Assembly: GCF_005893125.1 (NCBI RefSeq)
Contig: NZ_VCJS01000026.1
Coordinates: 28,610 to 92,609 of the forward strand
Length of the DNA stretch: 64,000 nt
Reading direction: 5' to 3'
From: Nonomuraea basaltis
GTDB lineage: Bacteria > Actinomycetota > Actinomycetes > Streptosporangiales > Streptosporangiaceae
This document shows positions 26,197 through 32,516 of this stretch, piece after piece; the first letter of the stretch is position 1, and each line of letters begins with the position of its first letter. A model generated the notes under the pieces. The model made no database searches. It was not told where the DNA came from and saw only the letters and a program-made list of their open reading frames with translations. The position numbers and the translations under genes were made by a program.

Positions 26197-26587
26197 GCAC
26201 TTCGGCCCATGTCACCCTGCCGCCCAGGGCGTTGTCGCCGATGCCCCAGCGGAGCGCTGTCTCTTCAACGATCTGCAGGCCCCGGCCCGAGCACTCCATT
26301 TCGCTGGGCTGGCGCACGTAGGGAACGGTCAGCCCACCGTCATCCATTACGTCGATACGCGCCAGGTCGTTGCCGATCGCCCGGACGTCCAGGGTGATCA
26401 GCCCGCCGGCAAGGCCGGAGACGGAGTGCATCACCGCGTTCGCGACCAGTTCGCTGACCACGAGCTGCACACCGGTCACGTTCCGATGCCCCGCTGTCGT
26501 CAGGACACACTTGACGCAATGACGAGCCACCGGCACCGAGCTCGGCACTCCTGGGAACACCAACTCGGCGAGAAACCGCTCGCTCAT
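26120..26587 (-). CDS. ATP-binding protein, SpoIIAB/RsbW-like HATPase
   Basis: A 155-residue GHKL ATPase domain protein. N box: VVSELVANAVMHS; G1 box: IDVMDDGG; G2 region: ECSGRGLQIVEETALRWGI. These are the single-domain anti-sigma-type kinases abundant in actinomycetes. ATG 26587 is preferred because GGGGAG lies 9 nt upstream; a GTG 23 codons earlier is less likely. The C-terminus repeats YATEV twice (YATEVYATEV) from a 15-bp tandem duplication. It is divergent from an Scr1-type regulator and a DUF397 gene, a trio known from whiJ/abaA-like loci of Streptomyces. Its 3' end overlaps the decayed gene on the other strand. Confidence 0.85.
   Translation of the reverse strand: MSERFLAELVFPGVPSSVPVARHCVKCVLTTAGHRNVTGVQLVVSELVANAVMHSVSGLAGGLITLDVRAIGNDLARIDVMDDGGLTVPYVRQPSEMECSGRGLQIVEETALRWGIGDNALGGRVTWAEVLTTADPPISALDVPAYATEVYATEV
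26124..26153. repeat. 15-bp perfect tandem duplication in the ATPase gene end
   Basis: ACCTCTGTCGCGTAG is present twice back to back (26124-26138, 26139-26153). In the minus-strand gene it adds one extra YATEV before the stop, a recent slippage-type duplication. Confidence 0.9.
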
Positions 26588-27068
26588 CGCCCGGCTCCCC
26601 GAAACGCTCGCGTCGCCGAGTCTGGGCGGAGTGTGTTCGTAAGGTGCCAGGGCCACTGTCTACGGGTGAGGGCCCGAGGGTCCATTCGCAGCCTCGTCTC
26701 GGTCTGTGTCAGTCCCGACGGCACGGGGGTTCTCGGGTCGGGGAGTTCGTCGTGGGGTGACGGCTCGCGCGTCGGGGACGCGCTCAGGCGCTGGAGTTTC
26801 CACATCAGAGGCGCCGAGCGGTGGGGCCCTCCATGAGCCGAGCTGTAGGCCATTGTTCACTCCTTCGCTGTACGCCTGGTTGCTGGGGCTTCTGCCTATG
26901 GGTCACGGCAGCTATCACGCTGAGCAACGTCTGAGGTGTCGCTGCTCCTTCTCGTTCCTCTCGGTCATGATGTGCTTACTCTGAGCATCGTGTCAATGCA
27001 CTGTGCAACTTCAAGTTGATTAGAGCTATCGGTGACCACAATGCGCACGGATCTGACACACTTAGTCC
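26588..27068. other. Divergent intergenic region
   Basis: 481 bp between the ATPase gene and the Scr1-like regulator with no credible gene. An 11-bp palindrome TGCAC-T-GTGCA (26997-27007) lies about 60 bp before the regulator and could be its operator. TTGACA reads on the minus strand at about 26991-26996. No ribosome site is visible before ATG 27069. Confidence 0.4.
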
Positions 27069-27911
27069 ATGTCTTCAAGTCACAGCCCGACCGTGAGACT
27101 GCGGCGCCTGGCGCGTGAGCTGCGCAAGCTGCGAGAGGACAGCGGTTTGACACCCGAAGCCGCCGCCGCACAGCTCGGGTGGAGCCGAAGCAAGGTCAGT
27201 CGCATCGAAACCGGCCGGACCATGGCGAGCCGCTCCGATGTAGGTGCCGTGTGCGACCTCTATGGCATCAACTCCGCTGATCGCGCCGGACTGATTCAAC
27301 TGGCGAGCGAGGTACGGCAGCGTGGATGGTGGACCGCCTACGCCGATGTGTTCACCGGCTCCTACATCGGGCTCGAAGACGAAGCGGCCCTGATCCGGCA
27401 ATGGGAAGTGCAGCTCATCCCGGGTCTGCTCCAGACCGAGGACTACGCCCGAACCGTGATCTCACTGCATCGCCCCCAAGCGGAGGTGCAGCGCCGCGTC
27501 ATGGCCCGCATGGCTCGGCGCACACTGCTCAGCCGACCCGACGCGCCACAGCTCCGCGCCATCCTGGACGAGGCCGCCATCCGTCGCCCGATCGGCGGCG
27601 ATCAAGTCATGCACGAACAGCTCGAAGCGCTCTTGATCGCCGCCAGGCGAGCCAACATCGAGATCAGGGTCCTTCCTTTCAGCGCGGGTGAGCACGCTGG
27701 ATTGGAAGGAGCGTTCACCATCCTCAGTTTCTCCGAAGAGATCGACCCCGATGTCGCCTACGTGGAAGGCACGGCAGGCGACATCTACGTGGAAAGCTCC
27801 GACCAAGTCGACCGCTGTAAGCTCATATATGAACGCATTTTGGACGCCGCCCTGTCCGCAGAGGACTCTTTGGGGCTGATCTCGACTGTCAAGGACAAGC
27901 TAGGCCCATGA
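27069..27911 (+). CDS. Scr1-family XRE regulator with DUF5753
   Basis: A 280-residue regulator. Residues ~10-65 form an XRE helix-turn-helix (RELRKLREDSGLTPEAAAAQ, SRSKVSRIETGR). From about residue 85 is the DUF5753 domain with its hallmark EVQLIPGLLQTEDYARTVI. Members of this family (WhiJ, Scr1) act with small DUF397 partners and influence development and antibiotic production in Streptomyces. The downstream DUF397 gene overlaps by 4 bp, and an ATP-binding gene is divergent, matching the known three-gene set. It probably regulates its own locus. Confidence 0.92.
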   Translation: MSSSHSPTVRLRRLARELRKLREDSGLTPEAAAAQLGWSRSKVSRIETGRTMASRSDVGAVCDLYGINSADRAGLIQLASEVRQRGWWTAYADVFTGSYIGLEDEAALIRQWEVQLIPGLLQTEDYARTVISLHRPQAEVQRRVMARMARRTLLSRPDAPQLRAILDEAAIRRPIGGDQVMHEQLEALLIAARRANIEIRVLPFSAGEHAGLEGAFTILSFSEEIDPDVAYVEGTAGDIYVESSDQVDRCKLIYERILDAALSAEDSLGLISTVKDKLGP

Positions 27912-28111
27912 TCGATCTCTCCCAGGCCAAGTTTCGCAAGAGCAGCTACAGCGGAAGCGGCAACAACTGCGTCGAGGTAGCGACCAACCTCCCTGGCGTG
28001 GTGGTCATGCGAGACAGCAAGGACCCCCACGGACCAGCACTGGTCTTCACTCGCCCCGACTTCGAAGCCTTCACGGCAGGCGTCAAGGACGGTCAGTTCG
28101 ATCTCGCCTGA
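27908..28111 (+). CDS. DUF397 (Scr2-like) small protein
   Basis: A 67-residue DUF397 protein: FRKSSYSGSGNNCVEVA is the family signature, followed by VVMRDSKDPHGPALVF and FTAGVKDGQF. DUF397 proteins are encoded after DUF5753 XRE regulators and are thought to bind and antagonise them in a toxin-antitoxin-like way. Its ATG overlaps the end of the regulator gene by 4 bp, so the two are translationally coupled. Confidence 0.92.
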   Translation: MIDLSQAKFRKSSYSGSGNNCVEVATNLPGVVVMRDSKDPHGPALVFTRPDFEAFTAGVKDGQFDLA

Positions 28112-28122
28112 GCCCAGGTTGG

Positions 28123-28565
28123 TTAGACGCGCCGACCGATGATCCACACGTTGCGCAGGTCCAGCCCGGTCACGTCGCGCACGACGTTCTCCTCGGCCAT
28201 CTCTTCGAACACGCTGTTCGTCACCTGGACGCCGCGGATGGGGTTGCCCGGATTGCCGATCAGGTAGAACGCCCCGAGGCGCCCGTCCGGCACGCAGACT
28301 GCGAATATCGATGCCCGCCCACGTCCGGGAAGTGCGGGCCGGTGTCCTTGTTCTCGTAGTTCAGGGCCACCTCGATGACCGCGTCGGCGGCCTGCCCCAC
28401 GGTGACGTCCCTGACGTAGACATCCCTGACGTGGCCGCCGCGTTCGGGGTTGGTCTTGACGCCGATCGCTCGTTCCAGGCGTGTGCTGCCCCTCGCGCAG
28501 TTCCAGGCGAACACCCGGCGCACACCGCCGGCTGCCGATGGTCACGCGGTCCTCCGTCGCGCACG
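28123..28565 (-). pseudogene. Decayed 3' fragment of a GH28 polygalacturonase gene
   Basis: The last stretch reads NPIRGVQVTNSVFEEMAEEN and ends NVWIIGRRV, nearly the same as the C-terminus of the intact GH28 gene at 37801-39255 (VRVTNSVFEEMAEDD, NVWINGRRV). Further upstream NPERGGHVRDVYVRDVTVGQ and DAVIEVALNYENKDTGPHFP also match but lie in another frame, and a piece near 28540 is deleted. So at least two frame breaks are present and all catalytic residues are missing. It aligns with roughly 37801-38258 of the intact gene. It appears to be a remnant of a duplication or rearrangement of the pectin locus. Confidence 0.88.
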
Positions 28566-28611
28566 TTCGGAACGGGAGATGGGGTGGAGCAAATCCTCGC
28601 ATTACCAACTA

Positions 28612-28640
28612 TTGACACATCGCGGCGTTATCAGTAACTT
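28612..28640 (+). promoter_or_regulatory. Strong sigma-70-type promoter of iclR
   Basis: TTGACA (28612-28617) and TAACTT (28635-28640) are spaced by exactly 17 bp, 53 bp before the IclR start. It is the clearest housekeeping promoter in the window and likely drives iclR and the pectin-uptake operon behind it. Confidence 0.75.
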
Positions 28641-28644
28641 CGCT

Positions 28645-28676
28645 CCCAATTATCGGTTTCACCTCCCATTAATCGG
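28645..28676 (+). promoter_or_regulatory. Direct-repeat operator candidate for IclR
   Basis: CCCAATTATCGG (28645-28656) and CCCATTAATCGG (28665-28676) agree at 10 of 12 positions and start 20 bp apart, two helical turns. They lie just after the -10 box, at the transcription start, fitting autorepression by the IclR protein. Confidence 0.6.
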
Positions 28677-28692
28677 GCCGTTAGAGGGTGCT

Positions 28693-29484
28693 ATGGCGGA
28701 GCTTGACCGTCTGGCTGGGACTCTGGAGCGCGGGTTCGCGATCCTGGAGTTGCTCGCCTCGGAGCGATCGATCACAGCGGTGCAGATCGCGGAGCGGTTG
28801 GGGCTGTCGCGAAGCGCCACCTACCGGATCTTGGGTGCGCTGCGCCAGCGGGGCTACGTGGACTGGGACGGGACCGAGCAGGTGCAGCTCGGCCAGCGTG
28901 CCGTCACCCTTGGCATGGCGGCTCTGAGCAACTTCGACCCCTACCTCGCCGCACAGGCGCACCTGCGGGATCTGTCGCGGGAGCTGTCGGAGGCCGCTCT
29001 GATGGCGGTGCGCGATGACGAGCAGATGGTGTACGTCGCCCACGAGGACGTCACCGACCACTCCATCGCGGTCCGCCGGCTGCTCGGCGTCCGTCGCCCC
29101 ATGCACAGCACGTCACTCGGCAAGGCGTATCTCGCGGCTCTGCCGATCGACGAGGTCGACGCCCTCATCGACCGGCTCGACCTGACCGCGCACACCCCGA
29201 CCACGATCACCGACCGTGCGAGACTGCGCGTCGAACTCGACGAAATCCGCGCCCGCGGATACTCGATCGACAACAGCGAGAACGAGCCGGACGTGCTGTG
29301 CTTCGGCGCCGCGATCCGCGACGAACGCGGCATGCCCATCTGCGCGATCAGCGTGGCGGGCCCGCGTGAGCGGATGCTCGGAAAACAAGACGTGGTCCCT
29401 CATCGAGTGTCCGAAGTGGCACTCGCGATCTCCCGCCGGCTCGGGTTCGTCGGGCCAGTCAACTTTGTGAATCTCGGAAGGTAG
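28693..29484 (+). CDS. IclR-family transcriptional regulator of the pectin locus
   Basis: A 263-residue IclR protein. Residues ~8-65 form the winged helix (TLERGFAILELLASERSIT, IAERLGLSRSATYRILGALR). The rest is the effector-binding domain (MHSTSLGKAYLAALP, GYSIDNSENEPDVLCFGAAI). ATG 28693 is chosen because AGAGGGTG precedes it and the helix-turn-helix begins normally; the frame is open further upstream but through the promoter. IclR-type proteins such as KdgR control pectin catabolism in other bacteria. Only 7 bp separate it from the sugar-binding protein gene, so it is probably autoregulated and co-transcribed with its targets. Confidence 0.9.
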   Translation: MAELDRLAGTLERGFAILELLASERSITAVQIAERLGLSRSATYRILGALRQRGYVDWDGTEQVQLGQRAVTLGMAALSNFDPYLAAQAHLRDLSRELSEAALMAVRDDEQMVYVAHEDVTDHSIAVRRLLGVRRPMHSTSLGKAYLAALPIDEVDALIDRLDLTAHTPTTITDRARLRVELDEIRARGYSIDNSENEPDVLCFGAAIRDERGMPICAISVAGPRERMLGKQDVVPHRVSEVALAISRRLGFVGPVNFVNLGR

Positions 29485-29491
29485 CCCAAAG

Positions 29492-30760
29492 ATGCGACGG
29501 ATCCTGGCCTTCTGCATCGCCACAGTGACGCTCGCCGCCTGCGCGCCGGGCACGACCAGCGGAGGCGGGGGCGAACAGGTCGATGACAAGACGCTGACGT
29601 ACCTCTACTTCACCGACGGACCTGACGAACAGGCGACCCGCAATCTGATCGCCGACTACGAGAAGAAGTCCGGCGTGAAGGTCGATCTTCAGATCGTCCC
29701 CTTCGACAATCTGGAGCAGCGACTCCAGGCCCGGCTGTCCGGCGGGAACGCGCCGGACGTGGCGCGGCTGACGGACATCTCCCCCTTCCGCAGCGATCTC
29801 CTCGACCTGAACACGTTCCAGAAGGCGGCACTGGACGACCAGTTCATCGACGGCGCGGACGCCTACACCAAGGGACCGGGCGGCGAGCTGCTCGCGGTGC
29901 CGAGCGACCTGACGATGAACGGGCCGCTGGTCAACGTGGATCAGTTCAAGAAGGCCGGGGTGTCGCTGCCGGACGTCACCAAGCCCTGGAAATGGGATGA
30001 GATGGTGGCGGCCGCCCAGAAGGTGCAGAAGGCCAACAAGACCCAGTACGCGATCGCGATGGACGTCTCGGGGCACCGGTTCTCCACCATGCTGAGCCAG
30101 TTCGGCACCGCGTTCTTCAGCGCGGACGGCACCGCGGTGGGGCTGGACACGCAGAAGGCGACGGCGGCGGTGAAGCTCTTCGCCGAGCTCAACACCTCCG
30201 GTGTGATGCCCGCCGACCTGTGGCTGCAGGCCGGCTCCAAGTACAAGGCCGCGAACGAGATCTTCCTGGCCCAGCAGACCCCGGTGTACCTCACCGGGAA
30301 CTGGCAGGTCAGCGCATTCGCCAAGGACGCGAAGTTCACCTGGGCCGCCGCGCCGAACCCGTGCCAGGAGACGTGCGGCGGGTTCCCCGGCGGGAAGTTC
30401 ACGGTGTCGTTCAAGCAGAGCAAGCGGCAGCAGGCCGCGGCCGACTTCATCGCCTACATGAACTCCAAGGAGTCGCAGGAACGCCTGGCCAAGGAGGCGA
30501 ACTTCCTGCCGACCAGGAAGGACCTCATCTCCTCCGGTATCGACTACCCCCAGCGTGACGCCGACATGAAAGTGTTCCTCGCCGACGTGAGCCGGACCCC
30601 GCCGCAGGACTTCGCCACCGCCTACAGCCCGGCGTTCGCCGCCACGGCGAAGGCCGCCGTCGGAGAGCTGGGCAAGGTGCTCGCCAAGAGCGAGTCGCCG
30701 GAGCAGGCCGTCGAAGCGATCAACGCCGCGGCGGAGAAGGCGCTCAAGGACACCAAGTGA
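29492..30760 (+). CDS. Sugar ABC transporter substrate-binding lipoprotein
   Basis: A 422-residue family 1 solute-binding protein anchored at C17 (TLAAC). After a glycine-rich linker the fold begins LTYLYFTDGPDEQATRNL. Other family elements are LQARLSGGNAPDVARL, LLAVPSDLTMNG and VYLTGNWQVSAFAK. It captures an oligosaccharide, and the GH105, KduI and KduD genes downstream point to unsaturated galacturonate- or rhamnogalacturonan-derived oligomers. It overlaps the first permease gene by 4 bp (stop TGA within GTGA). Confidence 0.92.
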   Translation: MRRILAFCIATVTLAACAPGTTSGGGGEQVDDKTLTYLYFTDGPDEQATRNLIADYEKKSGVKVDLQIVPFDNLEQRLQARLSGGNAPDVARLTDISPFRSDLLDLNTFQKAALDDQFIDGADAYTKGPGGELLAVPSDLTMNGPLVNVDQFKKAGVSLPDVTKPWKWDEMVAAAQKVQKANKTQYAIAMDVSGHRFSTMLSQFGTAFFSADGTAVGLDTQKATAAVKLFAELNTSGVMPADLWLQAGSKYKAANEIFLAQQTPVYLTGNWQVSAFAKDAKFTWAAAPNPCQETCGGFPGGKFTVSFKQSKRQQAAADFIAYMNSKESQERLAKEANFLPTRKDLISSGIDYPQRDADMKVFLADVSRTPPQDFATAYSPAFAATAKAAVGELGKVLAKSESPEQAVEAINAAAEKALKDTK

Positions 30761-31653
30761 GCTCCACCCCCGCACGCCGCGCCAAGCCGTGGAACCAGCG
30801 GCTCGCGCCGTACCTGTTCGTCCTGCCCAACATGCTGATCTTCGGGTTGTTCGTCGTGTATCCGGCGATCAACAACTTCAACATCAGCCTCTACGACAGC
30901 CGCAACGGCCGCGATTTCACCTACGTGGGCGGCGCGAACTACCAGGAGCTGTTCAGCTCGGAGGCGTTCTGGAGCGCCGCGCGCGCCACCGTCCTGTTCG
31001 CCGTGTGCTTCGTGGTGCTCACGACGGTCCTGTCGGTGGCGCTGGCCCTGCTGCTCAACCGGCGTATCAAGGGCCGGGCGTTCTTCCGCACGGTGTTCTT
31101 CCTGCCGGTCGTCCTCTCGCCGGTCGTGGTGGGCCTGATCTGGGGCTGGATCTTCGACCGGGGCAACGGGTTGCTCAACACCGTCCTCGGGCAGATCGGG
31201 CTGGGGCAACCGGGCTGGCTGGTCGACGGCGGCCTGGCGATGATCGTCGTGATCTTCGTGGGGTTGTGGATGCACATCGGCTTCTACATCCTCATCATCC
31301 TGGCCGGGCTGCAGGGGATCGATCCGACGTACTACGAGGCCGCGCGGATGGACGGCGCCACGGACTGGCAGCAACTGCGGGGCATCACGCTGCCGCTGCT
31401 GCGGCCGACCACGATGGTCGTGGTGATCCTCAGCCTCATCGCCGGTTTCCAGGCGTTCGACTACATCTGGACGCTCACCGGCGGAGGGCCCATCGGCGCG
31501 ACCACGCTGATGGTCCAGTACATCTACGAGAACGCCTTCCAGTCCCCGATCCGGTACGGCCTGGCCGCGGCCGCGTCCGTGGTGCTGTTCGTCACGGTGT
31601 TCGCGCTGACCCTGCTCAACTTCCTGTACGGCAAGCGGAAGGAGGCGACGTGA
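30757..31653 (+). CDS. Sugar ABC transporter permease (MalF-like)
   Basis: A 298-residue inner-membrane permease with six hydrophobic segments, starting at GTG 30757. LFVLPNMLIFGLFVVYPAIN is the first helix. The EAA loop that contacts the ATPase is YYEAARMDGATDWQQLRGIT. It pairs with the next gene to form the channel. As usual for actinobacterial CUT1 importers no ATPase gene is in the operon; a shared MsiK-type ATPase elsewhere is expected. It overlaps both neighbours by 4 bp. Confidence 0.93.
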   Translation: MSSTPARRAKPWNQRLAPYLFVLPNMLIFGLFVVYPAINNFNISLYDSRNGRDFTYVGGANYQELFSSEAFWSAARATVLFAVCFVVLTTVLSVALALLLNRRIKGRAFFRTVFFLPVVLSPVVVGLIWGWIFDRGNGLLNTVLGQIGLGQPGWLVDGGLAMIVVIFVGLWMHIGFYILIILAGLQGIDPTYYEAARMDGATDWQQLRGITLPLLRPTTMVVVILSLIAGFQAFDYIWTLTGGGPIGATTLMVQYIYENAFQSPIRYGLAAAASVVLFVTVFALTLLNFLYGKRKEAT

Positions 31654-32504
31654 GCCGACGCCGGTGGACCTCGATCGGCCGTGGCGGTGCCCCGTCCGCA
31701 GGGCAGGTCCTCACCTATGCGGTCCTCATCGGGCTGACCATCGTTGCCCTCGCCCCCGTGGTCTGGGCGATCCTCTCGTCGTTCAAGACACAGAGCGAGC
31801 TGGCGCAGCGCCCGCCGGCGCCGCTGCCGTCATCGCTGTCGCCGGCCAACTACACCGAAGCGCTCGGCTCCTTCGACTTCGGCCTCTACCTGCAGAACAG
31901 CGTGATCGTGACGGTCGGCGCGACGCTGCTGACCGTGGTCGTCAACACGATGTGCGCCTACGGGCTGGCGAAGTACAACTTCCGCGGCCGTGACGTGCTC
32001 TTCCTGATCGTGCTCGGCACCATCATGATCCCGCTGCAGCTCATCTTCATCCCCGTCTACCAGATGGCCGCGCAGCTGGGACTGGTGAACTCCCTGTGGG
32101 GGCTGATCATCCCGCCGGCGGCCACCCCGACAGGCGTGTTCCTGCTGCGCCAGTACATGCTGGGCATCCCCGACGACCTGATCGAGGCGGCCCGCATCGA
32201 CGGCGCGGGCGAGTTCCGGATCTTCGCCCGGATCGTGGTGCCCCTCTGCGGCGCGGCCCTCGCGGTGGTCACGATCTTCTCGGTGATGTGGCGGTGGAAC
32301 GACTTCCTGTGGCCGCTGATCATCAGCCAGGACCAGGCGAAATACACGCTGCCGGTGGCCTTGGCCCAGTTCAACAGCCAGCTGTCCGTGCCGTTCAACT
32401 ACATCCTGGCAATGTCGGTGGTCAGCATGATCCCGGTTGTGGTGATCTTCCTCGTCCTCCAGCGCCACATCGTCCGCGGCATCGCCAACACCGGATTCAA
32501 GTAG
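31650..32504 (+). CDS. Sugar ABC transporter permease (MalG-like)
   Basis: A 284-residue second permease subunit. GTG 31650 is the start, with GGAAGGAGG just upstream; the frame is open much earlier, but that part is antisense-type shadow. Six TM helices are seen (LTYAVLIGLTIVALAPVVWA first). The EAA loop is LIEAARIDGAGEFRIFARI, and the C-terminus is RHIVRGIANTGFK, typical of the MalG group. It is followed after 12 bp by the 855-residue protein gene in the same operon. Confidence 0.93.
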   Translation: MSRRRWTSIGRGGAPSAGQVLTYAVLIGLTIVALAPVVWAILSSFKTQSELAQRPPAPLPSSLSPANYTEALGSFDFGLYLQNSVIVTVGATLLTVVVNTMCAYGLAKYNFRGRDVLFLIVLGTIMIPLQLIFIPVYQMAAQLGLVNSLWGLIIPPAATPTGVFLLRQYMLGIPDDLIEAARIDGAGEFRIFARIVVPLCGAALAVVTIFSVMWRWNDFLWPLIISQDQAKYTLPVALAQFNSQLSVPFNYILAMSVVSMIPVVVIFLVLQRHIVRGIANTGFK

Positions 32505-32516
32505 AGAGTCGAGAAC

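Noticed and set aside
26206..26984. Small plus-strand ORFs opposite and upstream of the ATPase gene
   Set aside because: No ribosome sites, no recognisable domains, and Arg/Ser-rich shadow composition.
28450..28692. Longer IclR protein starting at 28450
   Set aside because: The extra 81 codons run through the GH28 relic and the promoter; the ATG at 28693 has a ribosome site and a normal IclR N-terminus.
30789..31649. Fusion of the MalG-type permease to an N-terminal domain
   Set aside because: The upstream open frame is the +1 shadow of the MalF-like gene; GTG 31650 has a strong ribosome site.
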